64,000 nt of DNA. Source: Lathyrus oleraceus. Lineage: Eukaryota; Streptophyta; Magnoliopsida; Fabales; Fabaceae. A model generated the notes under the pieces. The model did not search any database, was not told the DNA's origin, and saw nothing but the letters and a program-made list of their open reading frames with translations. This document shows positions 10,192 through 23,237 of the stretch, piece by piece; the first letter of the stretch is position 1; each line of letters starts with the position of its first letter. The position numbers and the translations under genes are program-made. The DNA lies in assembly GCF_024323335.1 (NCBI RefSeq), contig NC_066581.1, positions 32,732,699 through 32,796,698 on the forward strand, in the 5' to 3' direction.

Positions 10192-13100
10192 GTTGATTCT
10201 TAAACCCATTGAACATAATGATCCAACGCCATCTCCCAATTTTGAATTCCCTGTATTCGAGGCAAGGAAGATGATGTTGAAAGGGATTCCTGATGAGATT
10301 ACCCGTCTTCTTGAGCATGAAGAGAAGATCATTCAGCCGCATCTTGAGAATCTGGAAACAGTCAACTTGGGGTCTGAGGATTGTGTTCGAATGGTGAAGA
10401 TTGGGGCACTCCTTGAAGAGTCTGTCAAGAAGGGGTTGATTAGCTTGCTACGAGAATATTCCGATATCTTTGCTTGGTCGTACGAAGACATGCCAGGTCT
10501 AGATACAGATATTGTGCAACATTTCCTGCCTATGAAGCCTGAGTGCGTGCCTGTGAAGCAGAAGCTCAGAAGAACTCATCCATATATGGCAGTGAAGATC
10601 AAAGAGGAAGTTCAGAAGCAAATTGATGTGGGGTTTCTGGTGACTTCCACATATCCTCAATGGGTGGCCAACATTGTGCCCGTGCCTAAAAAAGATGGAA
10701 AAGTCCGAATGTGTGTGGACTATAGAGACTTGAATAAAGCTAGTCCGAAAGATGATTTTCCGCTACCACACATTGACATGTTGGTAGACAATGCAGCTAA
10801 ATTCAAGGTCTTCTCATTTATGGACGGATTTTCCGGATATAATCAAATCAAAATGGCACCTGAGGATATGGAGAAGACAACATTCATCACACCTTGGGGA
10901 ACATTCTATTATCGAGTGATGCCCTTCGGTTTGAAGAACGCTGGAGCCACGTAACAACGAGCTATGACTACCTTGTTTCATGACATGATGCACAAGGAGA
11001 TAGAGGTTTATGTTGATGATATGATTGCTAAGTCACGAACGGAAGTGGAACATGTTGAGCATTTGTTGAAACTTTTTCAGCGTTTGAGGAAATTCAAGCT
11101 TCGTCTGAATCCCAACAAATGTACATTTGGAGTCCGTTCTGGAAAGTTATTGGGTTTTGTTGTCAGCGAAAGAGGTATTGAGGTTGATCCTGCAAAGGTC
11201 AAAGCAATACGAGAGATGCCTGCACCCAAAACTGAAAAGCAAGTCCGAGGTTTTCTTGGCCGCTTGAACTATATTTCCAGATTTATATCCCACATGACTG
11301 CCACATGTGCGCCGATATTCAAGCTCCTCCGGAAAGATCAGTCTCACGATTGGACCGAGGATTGCTAGAAAGCTTTCGACAGTATCAAAGAGTATTTGTC
11401 TGAACCTCCGATCTTGTCTCCGCCTGTAGAAGGAAGACCCTTGATCATGTATCTGACTGTCCTTGAAGACTCGATGGGTTGTGTACTCGGTCAGCAAGGC
11501 GAATCAGGGAAGAAAGAATCTGCTATCTACTACCTGAGTAAGAAGTTCACTGATTGTGAGTCTCGATACTCTATGCTTGAGAAGACGTGATGTGCTTTAG
11601 CTTGGGCTGCTAAGCGTTTACGCCAGTACATGATAAATCATACAACTTGGTTGATATCCAGAATGGATCCAATCAAGTATATCTTCGAGAAGCCTGCTTT
11701 AACTGGGAGGATTGCCCGTTGGCAGATGTTGTTATCTGAGTATGATATCGAGTATCGAGCTCAGAAAGCTATCAAAGGTAGTATCTTGGCTGACCACCTG
11801 GCCCATCAGCCGATTGAAGATCATCAGTCTGTTCAGTACGACTTCCCAGACGAGGAGATTATGTATTTGAAGATGAAAGATTGTGATGAGCCTACACTTG
11901 ATGAAGGTCCGGAACCTGGTTCCAGAAGGACAATGGTGTTTGATGGCGCTGTAAATCAGTACGGAAATGGTATTGGGGCAGTAATCATTACTCCTCAGGG
12001 CACACATATTCCATTTACAACAAGGCTAACTTTCAAATGCACGAATAATATGGCTGAGTACAAAGCCTGCATTATGGGATTAGAAGAGTGCATTGATCTA
12101 AGGATCAAGCATCTTGATGTATATGGTGATTCGGCCCTCGTTGTCAATCAGATCAAGGGTGAGTGGGAAACGAATCAGCCCGGTCTCATTCCATACAGAG
12201 ATTATGCGAGGAGGATTTCAATGTTCTTTATAGAAGTTGACTTTCATCATATCCCTCGAGAAGATAATCGGATGGCAGATGCGCTTGCTACGCTTGCTTC
12301 CATGATTGTAGTCAAGTATTGGAATGAAGTTCCCAATATCACCGTGATGCGCTTGGATAGACCGGCTCATGTGTTTGCAGTTGAAGAAGTGAATGACGAC
12401 AAGCCTTGGTATTATGATATCAAATGTTTCCTCCAGAACCAGGTCTACCCGCCTGGGGCATCTGTGAAAGATAGGAAAACTCTGAGAAGGTTGTCAGGCA
12501 GTTTCTACCTCAGTGGAGAAGTGTTATATAAGAGGAATTTTGACATGGTTCTGCTCAGATGCGTGGATAGACACGAAGCAAACCTGTTGATGACTGAGGT
12601 CCATGAGGGTTCATTTGGTACTCATTCCAATGGACATGCCATGGCTAGAAAGATGCTGAGAGCAGGCTACTATTGGCTGACAATGGAGTCTGACTGCTGC
12701 AAATATGTGAAGAAATACTACAAGTGTCAGATTTATGCGGATAAGATTCATATTCCTCCGACACTTCTGAATGTGATTTCATCACCATGGCCTTTCTCTA
12801 TGTGGGGAATTGACATGATCGGCATGATTGAACCGAAAGCGTCCAACGGACACAGGTTTATTCTCGTAGCAATTGACTACTTCACCAAATGGGTTCAAGC
12901 GGCGTCGTATGCTAATGTGACCAGGCAGGTGGTCGTGAAGTTTGTCAAGAATCAGCTGATATGCCGTTATGGTATGCCTGATAAGATCATTACTGATAAT
13001 GGATCTAACTTGAACAACAAGATGATGGAAGAGTTGTGCGTTGAGTTCAAGATTGCACACCATAATTCCTCTCCTTACAGACCCAAGATGAATGGGGCTT

Positions 13101-13654
13101 TTGAGGCTGCTAATAAGAATATCAAGAAGATTATCCAGAAGATGGTTGTCACGTACAAAGATTGGCATGAGATGCTGCCATTTGCTTTGCATGGATATCG
13201 TACATCTGTCCGCACTTCAACAGGGGCAACCCCTTTTTCTCTTGTTTACGGCATGGAGGTTGTGCTCCCAGTAGAGGTGGAGATCCCATCAATGAGAGTC
13301 TTGATGGAAGCCAAGTTGACTGATGCTGAATGGATTCAGAGTCGTTATGACCAACTGAATCTGATTGAAGAGAAGAGATTGACTGCCATGTGCCATGGTC
13401 AGTTATATCAGCAGAGAATAAAGAAAGCATTCGATAAGAAGGTCAAGCCTCGTGTGTTCCGAGAAGATGACCTCGTGCTCAAGAAAGTCTTATCTTTCGC
13501 GCCCGATTCCAGGGGCAAGTGGACTCCAAACTATGAAGGTCCATATGTTGTCAAGCGAGCCTTTTCAGGCGGTGCTTTGATGCTTACAACAATGGATGGG
13601 GAGGATTTCACTCGTCCTGTGAATTCAGATGCAGTCAAGAAATACTTCGCCTAA
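10192..13654 (+). pseudogene. pol: pol of element A: RT, RNase H, integrase with three in-frame stops
   Basis: One frame runs from the acceptor to 13,654, broken only by in-frame stops at 10,952-10,954 (TAA), 11,366-11,368 (TAG) and 11,588-11,590 (TGA). RT motifs are present: VPVPKKDGKVRMCVDYRDLN, FSFMDGFSGYNQI, then YVDDM at about 11,009. RNase H has MVFDGAVN, AEYKAC, GDSALVVNQ and ADALA. Integrase has the HHCC region EVHEGSFGTH ... YYKCQ, in which the first cysteine of the CxxC pair (CHKC in F) is a tyrosine, and the catalytic core GIDMIG, TDNGS, FEAANK. The C-terminal part (RGKWTPNYEGPYVVK) is typical of this lineage. The order RT-RH-INT and about 1,150 codons match F. The stops and the lost zinc ligand make it inactive. 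Confidence 0.93.
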
Positions 13655-13675
13655 AAAGAAAAACAGAATAGCTCG

Positions 13676-13824
13676 CTAAGTTAAAAACCCGAAAGGGCGG
13701 CTTAGGCAAAAATGAGCGTCTCGGTGGATAACCTGAAAGGGCGATCCAGGAAAAAATTAGAGACATGAAAAAAAAATGAATTTGCATCCCGCTAGATTGA
13801 GTACCTCACCCTGGGGCAATCTAG
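13676..13824 (+). other. Hairpin array after pol, element A (three units)
   Basis: Stems CTAAG/CTTAG (13,676-13,680 with 13,701-13,705; inner CCC-GAAA-GGG), TGGAT/ATCCA (13,715-13,719 with 13,744-13,748) and CTAGATT/AATCTAG (13,792-13,798 with 13,818-13,824). Two of the three units are followed by GGCAAAAAT linkers. Homologous arrays with changed but still complementary stems follow pol in D, F and G. Confidence 0.65.
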
Positions 13825-16800
13825 GCAAAAATAAGGGATTTGGCAAGTAACTGCATCCTGACAAGACTTTCTGTTTCACAGCTGTCTTTTCGTCAGAGAT
13901 TCTCGCTCAGTCATCATCAACTGAAGCTTCAAATACATCGGATTCAAATTGGTAGAGAAATGGTCATTATGTTCAATGTAGCCCTCTTCCAATATATATC
14001 ACCAATTTCGAATTTGTACAGGTCTATGGAGTCTTGCCATTTGCAGACTACCATTCCATCAAATAAATTTGAGCTTTTATCCAATTATTTGCACTCTTAT
14101 TTGTTTCAATTCAACAAATGTTTTGCATGTTTTAATTGATAAAATTTCATTGTTAAACAAATAAATTTTTTCAAATTTGTTTTTAAACAAAGTGAACATT
14201 CACAATGATAAAAGGATACTTAAGAATTTCTCAGTGCTCTCCCAAGGATGGCGTGTTTTCCAACAGGGTAAGACATTTGTTCATATTCCTGGCATGGCTG
14301 TATCCTCTTTCTCAAGATTGGTGTTGGGGTTTCTCCCTAAGCAGAGCTTCTGTTGAGATTTTATTCCCCAAGTAGGGTATTTGTTGGGATTTCTCCCGAG
14401 CATATTTTTGTTGAGCAGAGCCTTTGTTAGGACTCTCCCCATCAGATTGCTTGTTGAGGTTTTCACCTCTCCTCCCTTCAGCAGAGCAGTGATTCTTTCC
14501 TCCTCAGCCGTTGTGTTTCCTTTTGGAAGGTTCAATATTTGGTGGTTGATCCCCAGTTCTCCTTCTCTGCCTCAGATAAATCCCCAGTAGATTTGTGGCA
14601 TGGTGGATGGTATCTGTAATAATTTTCTCCCCTGTAGAGATTTGGTGATTTCCTGATATATTCTGATCCCCAGTAGAATTGCTTGTGTGGCAGAATCTAC
14701 TTGCGTGATCTTTTCTCCCTCAGTGGATTCGTCCCCAATGGAGTTGCTGACAGTATCCCCAGTAGAGTTGCTTGTACGGCCAGATTCTACTTGTGTGTTC
14801 TGTTTTCGTAGAAGTTCTTGCCTGCGCAGTGAGCTCCTTTTTCCCAGATGAGATTGATGATCCATCCTTGCAGAGATCTTGTTGTTTCCTGATCCCGGCA
14901 GATTGATTATTCTCCGGTGATCCTGGCTTTCTCTCCTGTGGTGTAGTACCGGGCGTTTGATTCCTGGGCTTGTTTGTGTTAGAAATGTCTGTTTTGTCAA
15001 CATTCATCAAACATAAATCAAGCATATTCATGCATACTTTCAACATTCAGATATTCATGTTGCATTTTTTGCCATATATCTTTTGTTTGTTGTCTCCTGC
15101 TTTTGGTGATATAGATCTCCCCTATCGATCTCCCCAAGCAGATGTTGGGTGTCTAATCTCTCAATATAGAGTCAGCCCCATAAGCAGAAAGTGTCTGTCT
15201 TTTCTTCTGCAGTTCCCCACTGAGATATATCCTCGTGGATGACGGTTGTTTCCGTTTCCTCCCAACACATATATTGGGATGGGTTTTCCCTATTGAGTTA
15301 TATCCTCATTAGGACGAGTCTTGATTCAGTTTGCCTTTTTGGTTTGACCCTGAATTGGCCTTTTTTCAATTGTCTCTTGTGCTTCCCTGTGGAATAAATG
15401 AATAGTTGCTCAGTAACCGGCAATCATTCACTTTATCCTCAACGAAACGCGTGGCTTCTACCCAGTAACCGGTAGTTGTAAGTCCTATCCTTTGTGGTTT
15501 TCTACCCAATAACCGGTAGTTGTAAATCCTATATACCTTTTTCCCTCTTTGCGGAATCTGTGGTTGTTTACCCAGAGATTGGTATTTGTGAACCTTTTGT
15601 TCCTCAGCAAGAGTTTGTGGCTTCTACCCAGTATCCGGTAGTTGTAAGTCCTATCTTTGTGGTCTTCTACCTAGTAACAGGTAGTTATAAATCCTACTTT
15701 CATCCCCTAGCAGAAGTAACCTTTGTGGTTCATCCTGGTTGATGGCGGATTTTGTGGTTTTCTACCCAGTATTCGGTAGTTGTAAATCCTAAGTTGTTGT
15801 TGTCTCCCTATCGGAGTCTGTGCTTCCTTGCGCAATAGTTGGATAGTTTGCTCAGTAACCGACAATCATTCACTCTATCCTTAGCTGATTCTTTGGTCTT
15901 CTACCCAGTTTTCGGTAGTTGTAAATCCTATTTTCTTGCTCTTCAACAGAGTTTGTGGTTTTCTATCCAGTAACTGGTAGTTGTAAACCCTATTTTGTTC
16001 CCCGTGCGGAATTGTGATCCTTTCGCTCCCCACGCAGAGGTTTTGGTTTCTACCCAGTATTCGGTAGTTGTAAACCCTATGTTTTATCCTCATCAGAGTC
16101 GATGGTTTCTACCCAATATTCGGTAGTTGTAAATCCTAGTCTCTCCCCTATGCAGAGTTAACCTTGTTGTTCATCCTAACCGATGACGGTTACTCTTGGT
16201 GGTTATCAATATCCAGTATTCGATGTTGATCTTTCCCCATCCTCTTCTGGGTAATTGCTCTGAGTAAGCAATTGAATTCCCAGCGGGTCTTTTCCCTCCT
16301 TCTTTTGGATGATTGTCGTATGCTAGCAATTTTATCCTCAGCGGGTCATTTCACTGTTTGGTAGTGATTTGTTCCCCGGATCATTGATTTTTTATCAATA
16401 CATCCCCAGTGAGTTCTCTTTCATCTACCATTTTGTTGGTAATGATTGTTGCTCCCTTTGATCGGTCATCTTTATATACCTAGTTTTGGTGTCCCGATGT
16501 CCTTTCTTTTCGGTTGATTTATCCTTTATTAACCCAGTAACCGGTTGTGGATAATCTTCCATGCGAGTGTATTATCCACGTTCTGACGGTAATGGATAAT
16601 ATATCTCATGCACTCTTCAGTCGAAGCTTGTTGTGTTTCCCCAGTCGAGTAAGATTCGTGTTCCTTTTGCGGAATCGAATATTCATTTCTCCCCTTTTGA
16701 GCGTATCTCCCAGTAACCAGTGATATGTCTCCTGGATAATTGTCGTATGCTTTCAATTTATCCCCAACGAGTTATCTTTCGTCTACCCTGTTGTTGTTGG

Positions 16801-17025
16801 TAACGATTATTTCTCTTTTCGGTCGGTCACCTATTATATACCCAGTAATCGGTATCCCTGGTGTTCCTTCCATGCGAGTATACTATCCACGTTCTGACGA
16901 TAATGGATAATATATCTCATGCACTCTTTGGTTGAAGCCTTTTGTCCTTCCCCATTTTAGTAAGATTTGTTTTCCCATTGTGGAGTCGAATGTCCATCCT
17001 ATAAGTCGATTTGCTTTTTCAAGCC
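13825..17025 (+). other. 3' UTR of element A (no gene)
   Basis: Noncoding, 3.2 kb. At 14,220-14,960 it is rich in degenerate CCCCAGTAGAGTTG motifs, complementary to the element's PBS (14,581, 14,667, 14,732, 14,756). At 15,450-16,140 lies a scattered tandem repeat. From 16,200 it has further CCCAG-spaced blocks, including two copies of a CCATGCGAGT...CACGTTCTGACG block (16,560 and 16,870). The UTR stops at 17,025 where E begins; the adjacent AAGCC could be E's target-site copy. Confidence 0.8.
15450..16140 (+). repeat. Tandem-like repeat in A 3' UTR
   Basis: About nine copies of a TTCTACCCAGTAACCGGTAG unit followed by TTGTAAATCCTA, spaced irregularly (roughly 35-130 bp). Hypervariable tandem repeats in the 3' UTR are a known property of Ogre elements. 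Confidence 0.8.
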
Positions 17026-17176
17026 TGTCGCATTACGCGAAAAACCGACGGGAAAACAAAACAACAGAGCCGCCACCGTGCATTATTTATCCCAAAGGAG
17101 GGAAAGGAAACGCTCGAAGTAAACCTGGAAAAGACATGGTCTCGCGACCAGAGAAAGATGGGATCGGGAGTCGGTT

Positions 17177-17228
17177 ATGCGAAGGGAAGGTATTAGCACC
17201 CCTACGCATCCGTCGTACTCGACGGGAT
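17177..17228 (-). other. Paired hairpins near the end of E LTR
   Basis: On the minus strand: ATCC(C)GTCG, loop AGTA, CGACGGAT, then ATGCG/CGCAT enclosing GTGCTAATACCTTCCC. Compared with G (GTAG/CTAT) the inner stem has changed on both sides and still pairs. Confidence 0.65.
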
Positions 17229-17502
17229 CCACGCACAAAAGAAAAGATAAGGTTGCTAAAAACTGCTCAGACATCACACAAGGCTGGAAGGAAACACAGA
17301 AAGACAAGAGAAACTGACTCGGCAGGATATCGCATCCTAGGCCTACGTAGTCTGTCAGGCACAGACATCAGAGTTGACGTAGTTCGGGACAGGGGAAACG
17401 TGCTCGCTAGGATGTCGCATCCTATGCATACGTATCTTCTCTGACCGGAGAAGAATCAGAGCACCCGTAGCTCGGCTAACGCACGCCAAACAAAACACAA
17501 AC

Positions 17503-17719
17503 AGGAAACCGATTGCCAATCGCTGGACTTACGTCAGACTCCACACAAACAGGCAAACATGGAAACCGAATGCCAATCGCTAGACTTACATCAGACTCCG
17601 AACCAACAATCATACACACAGGAAACCGACTGCCAATCGCTGGACTTACGTCAGACTCGAACAAGCAAACAAGACACAGGAAACCAACTGCCAATCGCTG
17701 GACTTACGTCAGACTCCAA
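17503..17719 (-). repeat. Tandem repeat in E LTR, four units of about 55-60 bp
   Basis: Plus-strand core AGGAAACCGACTGCCAATCG followed by CTGGACTTACGTCAGACTCC. It is the counterpart of the tandem repeat in A's LTR. Confidence 0.85.
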
Positions 17720-20700
17720 ACACACACAAAGGGACAAAAGGAAAAGGGCGCCCAGAGAGATCAGCTCATCTCCTGCCTACGTACCTCATCTGGTATGAGG
17801 ATCAGGGCGACGTAGTTCCCCTACGCAGGGAAAAAGGACTAGCCTAACCAGATACAAAGGGAGACACAAACTACTAGGGAGACTACGACTCGAGCCTAGA
17901 AGTTGTCATGCATACGATCCCTAAGTTAAGGTTTCTATCTAACTTGCACAGGGAGCAAGCTATCCTAAACAGCACAGGCAAATACATACAAGCACATAAA
18001 GCAAGCACACACACTATATACAAACAATTGGGCTCATACAAGGTTAGGCTGTGAAACACAAGCCAACTTGAATCGGGTGTAGTTAGCTCTTAACCCTAAC
18101 ATTGAGAGTTAGGATGAAGCAGATGAAATAGGAAGTGAGGGTAGGACCTCATAGCTCTTATCCCTGGCCTGGGAGAGCTTCAGACAAATGAAAGTGCGGG
18201 AGTTCAGAAAGTAGGAACTCTTCTCCACATATGACTGACACAACAAAGATCTTGAGTTAATATCCACAATGCATCAACACATGGTGTGAGCAAAGTGGAT
18301 GACACACTGAATAGTAGGAGATGGATTACACATCTCTTTTATCTGCCAATTGCCTCATAAGAGGACTTTTCCTGCTTGGCACAAAAGTAAACATTCACAA
18401 GCATTGCCTCTTAAGGAGGGCTTCAGACAGGTGCCTGCCCACATAACAGGACAGGTCTTCCAGACTACATGAAGTCAGAGAGTTATACCTCAATGGTTAA
18501 GCAACCAAGCAAAGCAAAAGCAAGTTCAAAAGAACTCAAAACAACTTAGGTACCTGAAGAAATCTAAACCAATCAGTTTACAAGTCAAACAAACAGACAG
18601 ACAACAGTCAATCACACAATCAGACAGATAAGGCATTAGGCAACAATGTGCAAGCCACAAGCCAATAGGCACAACACAAATGACTTGGCATCAACCTACA
18701 AAACAACATAAGGTCAGCCAACATCAATCAACTAATCAAATCAAATGAGTGAACCACTTCAATCATGGTAATGTGCTTCTTAACCTGAAATCCACAATCC
18801 AAACAGTGAGTCCAAACCACTAGGTCAAAGCCTAGGGTCAAAAGTAGGTCAAACATTCAAAACAGAACATGAAATTTAACATGAATCAACTTCATTCAAT
18901 AAAGAACACATTCCAAAAGGTCCCATATCAATATCATTAACCAAAAGCATTTCATGAACCAAACATGGCAAGGTATGCAAATTGTGACCACATTGTGACA
19001 TCAGAAGAAATAAATGCACATTAAATCAAAAATGATTCAACAAATCTTGGAAAAATTCATGAGTAAACAGAACATACAACATGATCATCACACAAAAAAT
19101 TAGAGGCATTGGACCTCATTTGGCATGGCAATCACATAGCATAAGTCAAGACAAGCACAACAAGCCCATGTGTGACACAACTTGTCACACCAAGTTAGCA
19201 TAGGCATAAAACAGAAATGGTAATTGGTAAAAACCTCAAACCAAAGCCAAAACAACACTCAACATATCTGGAAATAGTATGCAAAAATTCAGAAGCATTG
19301 GATAAACCACAAGCATTTAATGATCAAATGAAGTTCAAGGCAATTTTAAAGCTCAAATGTGACCAACCAGAATGAAAAATCTCAATTAAATCAGAAATGA
19401 TCCCAATAATTCCAACAAAAATCATGATCAATCACAACATCTATAACATGCATCACACAAAAAATTAGGAGCATAGGATATCATTTGGCATGGTAAACAC
19501 ATCATTCAAGTTGAACATCACAAGGTGTGACACAAATTGTCACACCAACTTAGCATGATCATAAAACAGAAATGGTAAGTGATAAAAACACCAAATCAAC
19601 ACCAAAATGTCAAGCAAAGAGTCTAGTTATAGCATGCAAAATTTCACATTCATTGGATCAAAGACCAGCATTTCACAAAGGTATGAGCAAGGCAATGTCA
19701 AATATGGACACATGTTCAAACATTCTAGCACCAAAAAATATCCAGCCAAGCACAATTTTCATTTTAATGATCAAAAAATAATAGACAAAATGAGGAACAT
19801 AATGCAAAAAATTAGAGATCATTTGGTTGAATTTTCAAATTATGATGATTTTTGGAAGTTCATGGAAAATTGAAAAATGATTTTGGAGCCAAGGCATGAA
19901 AATATGGAGAAAAGGAGAAAAACACAAGGCAATGTGAGAAAAGCTCTCAGCCAGGTTCGAACCATGGCCATATTTGAATTCAGAAACGCGCCAAAGCCAA
20001 ACGACGTAGTTTGGACATCTAAACCCTAGCGCGCGCTCCTGCATGGATTCAAAAAATCCGCAGGAAATCCACATGAACTCGTGGATGAATTCGCAGGTAA
20101 CCTATGGAATCCGCAGGTAATTTCACAGGAAATCTGGACATGCTATGAACACGATGAACACGATGAACACGATGAAGATCTTCATCCCAATTTTTCCAGA
20201 AAAATTCAAACACTCCAGAAATGAAAAATGAAAACAGCATTGTGTAGATCTTTCATCATACAATCAAAATCCATAAACATTTCATGAAAAAACAATCACA
20301 CATGCACGGATCGAAGCAAATAAAAATCATCATCCAAACTTTAATTGCATGTAACTTGCTCAAATCAACACCAAATCAATCCAAATTTCCATCAGAATTA
20401 TCACCATTCCATGATCTACACGATAGGCCTAATGAATTGCAAAATTAAAGAGGTCGAAAATCATACCTCTTGATGAGCAGCAACTGAAATCACGTGTTTC
20501 CAAGGTTCTTGATGCTCCAATTCCTCTCCAATATGCTTATGGAAGTAAATGATGATGAAATGAAAGCTTAACAATGCATGAAACAAGCTCAATCTTCAAT
20601 TTCCATGGATGCTCCACTCTTTGAACATGAACAAAACAGGCACGATTTCTCTTGAATCTTGGTCCAAATGTGCTCAACAACACTTCCTGGTGATGAATTA

Positions 20701-20820
20701 AGCAAGAGAAAGTGTTCTTGTTTGAAGAATTTTTGGAAAAAAGTGAGAGAAAAATTTGGAGATTTTTGGTGATTCTAGATCTAGAATTGTTAATTGTGAT
20801 GAAAACAGTTATGATTAAGG

Positions 20821-20827
20821 CTTTATA
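20821..20827 (-). promoter_or_regulatory. TATA box of E LTR
   Basis: TATAAAG on the minus strand, at the place corresponding to A's 2,779 TATAAATA; the surrounding sequence (GATTAGCATTGAG before it) resembles the other LTR promoters. Confidence 0.5.
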
Positions 20828-21831
20828 CTCAATGCTAATCATGTTTAGGCAAGGATTAGGGCAAATGCAAATGAACTTAATCACTTTGTGGTGTTTATGC
20901 AAAAATGAGATTTCTTACTCCATGCACCTCCATGCACGTGAACAGTGCATGGTCAATGTCAAAAATGCCTTAAAATGGTTTCCTGCTCATGTTGGAATGG
21001 ATTTGGTATGCATATGTTCAACCAAAATGAGTTTATGCAATTTCTTCCCAAAATCTTCATGAATGAGCCAATGCCATGCAAATGAGAATTCATGTCCAAT
21101 GATGGTATGCTTGGAAAATACATGTTATAAGGATCAACATGCAAAAAGAACCACTCAAATTGGCCTTTTGGTTTGAAAGTTATGCTCATTTGAAGTTTAA
21201 ACCACACTTTGCAATGATTGAACCATATCTCCTCAACCACACATGAGAAATCCATGATTTTGGACTTTTTGGAAATGGGAGAGAAAGATCCTCAACTTTC
21301 ATGTTGGACAAAATTTAATTTGAAGCTTTATTGATGATGTAATCTTGAGTTGAAGTTGGTCCAAAACCTTTCCATTTTTGGCAAATTCAAATTACAGGTC
21401 ACTTGCTATTTTTGGAAAGTCTTGATCTGACTTCAAATCCTTCAATGTTGATGTTTGAAATGTCAAATGAGACTTGTTTGAACATGAATGAAGCATCTCT
21501 AACCACTTCCCACCTCCAAATCCACAGTTGAATTGACAGTTGACTTCGGTTGACTTTTTAGGGTTTCAGATGATTTGCACATGGACTGATGATCTCTGAG
21601 CCTTCAATTCTTGGCCAAACCACTTCAAAATGATCCTTGGGTCATGTGAACTCATTGTACCAACCCTAGGGCTTTGATCTCATGGAAAAATGCACTTGCT
21701 TGCTTGCACAATTGAATCTCCTGACCAGTCTGACTGATGACATGTAAGGGACCATGCAATGACAATGCAATGCGAATGACCTAAAATGAAAATGTATATA
21801 CAAGTGGGAGGTGACAATTTGAGGTGCTACA

Positions 21832-21840
21832 GCTGCCCCT
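21832..21840 (-). other. Polypurine tract of element E
   Basis: Minus strand AGGGGCAGC immediately before the LTR start, preceded by TTGATTGAAT. The same AGGGGCAGC precedes the 3' LTRs of G, F and D. It primes plus-strand DNA synthesis. Confidence 0.85.
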
Positions 21841-22014
21841 ATTCAATCAACTGGGAACCTGAACGGATGAGAGCAACGGCTGTCAGACCTTCAAGGTAAA
21901 CAGGGATTGAATACCAAGGAACCGTAGAAATTTGCACTCTGCGGGATATGATACAGGATATTTGCAACAGTGGCCAGACAAGACGTTTACCGACGACTCT
22001 ACTGGGGATTTTGA

Positions 22015-22960
22015 TTTTTATCAAAGGAAAGGTACAACCAGACGTCAACGAACGAATGGGAAAAACTCAACGTTTATCGACACCAACGGAGAGGTGACCA
22101 GACATTAACGAATGACTGGGAAGGGACTCGACCAGACGTCAACGGACGAACGAGAGAAGCTCGACGTTTATCGACACCAACGGAGAGGTGACCAGACATT
22201 AACGAATGACTGGGAAAAGACTCGAACAGACGTCAACGGACGAACGGGAGAAGCTCGATGTTTATCGACACCAACGGAGAGGTGAACACTTCACTGGGGA
22301 AGGAAACCAATACTTGCAACTGAAAACCCGACAGGACGTTTACCGACGACTCTACTGGGGATCCCTGGTTGGGGAACAACCAGACATTTACCAATGACTG
22401 GTAAAAGGACTCGACGTTTACCGACATCGAAAGATGATGTTTACCGACATCAAACAAAGATGACCAGACATTAACGAATGACTGGGAAGGGACTCGACCA
22501 GACGTCAACGGACGAACGGGAGAAGCTCGACGTTTATCGACACCAACGGAGAGGTGAACACTTCACTGGGGAAGGAAACGTACAACCAAACGTCGACGGA
22601 CGAATGGGAAAAACTCAACGTTTATCGACACCAACGGAGAGGTGAATCCTGGGGAAGGGTACAACTATACGCCAATGGACGAATAGGAAAAAATCAACGT
22701 TTATCGACACCAACAAAGAGGTGAATCCTGGGGAAGGGTACAACTATACGTCAACGGACGAATAGGAAAAACTCAACGTTTATCGACACCAACGAAGAGG
22801 TGAATCCTGGGGAAGGATAGATGTTACGCACATCGAAAGATGATGTTTACCGACATCAATAAAGGGACGACCAGACATTTACCGATGACTGGAATGGGAC
22901 TCGATGTTTACCGACACCGAAACAATGGTGTTTACCGACACCAAAAAAGAACACACGCGG
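22015..22960 (-). repeat. Tandem repeat array in E 3' UTR
   Basis: Repeated block CGTTTATCGACACCAACGGA-GAGGTGA alternating with ACCAGACATTAACGAATGAC-TGGGAA, about 12-15 copies with unit variation. Typical Ogre 3' UTR minisatellite. Confidence 0.85.
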
Positions 22961-23237
22961 GTGCAAACACGACACTTACCGGTATCACAGGGACGACATC
23001 TACATATGTCAAGGCAAGGCTAAACACTTGCTGGTGATCTCACTGGGGAGAATCAATCTTTTCTTTCACGGACGGGTGAGGAAATAAACCTCTCTGGGGA
23101 ATATCAATCCTGAATGCTGTCAGGAGCAACTGTAGCAAGCGTGCCGTACAGATGTTGAACAAAGATCCGCCTCTGCCGGGGATATGGTCCAATTAGGTTT
23201 GACATATGAATGCATATGTTTGAATTTTTCTATGGCG

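Larger units (their letters stand above)
1641..17025 (+). mobile_element. Element A: Ogre-type Ty3/gypsy retrotransposon, 3'-truncated
   Basis: Order: 5' LTR, PBS, leader, ORF1, gag-pro remnant, intron, RT-RNase H-integrase, long 3' UTR. The 3' UTR is interrupted at 17,026 by the minus-strand LTR of element E, and no A-type polypurine tract or 3' LTR follows, so the right end is missing. The candidate left target-site copy is CCTGT (1,636-1,640), which cannot be confirmed without the right end. One in-frame stop in ORF1, a large gag-pro deletion and three in-frame stops in pol make it non-functional. Confidence 0.9.
17026..21831 (-). repeat. LTR of element E (4,806 bp, minus strand)
   Basis: On the minus strand it begins TGTAGCACCTC (21,831) and ends TGCGACA (17,026). 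Most of it is homologous to A's LTR; for example 18,061-18,180 is the reverse complement of A's 5,100-5,200 block. The last 400 or so bases (17,026-17,420) instead match the end of G's LTR, including GGTTTACTTCGAGCGTTTCC. It contains a TATA box, a splice-donor-like site and a tandem repeat. No gene; the plus-strand ORFs in it are incidental. Confidence 0.9.

Noticed and set aside
16932..17444. 170-codon plus-strand ORF across the A/E boundary
   Set aside because: It crosses an insertion junction and lies on the antisense strand of E's LTR, so it cannot be a natural gene.
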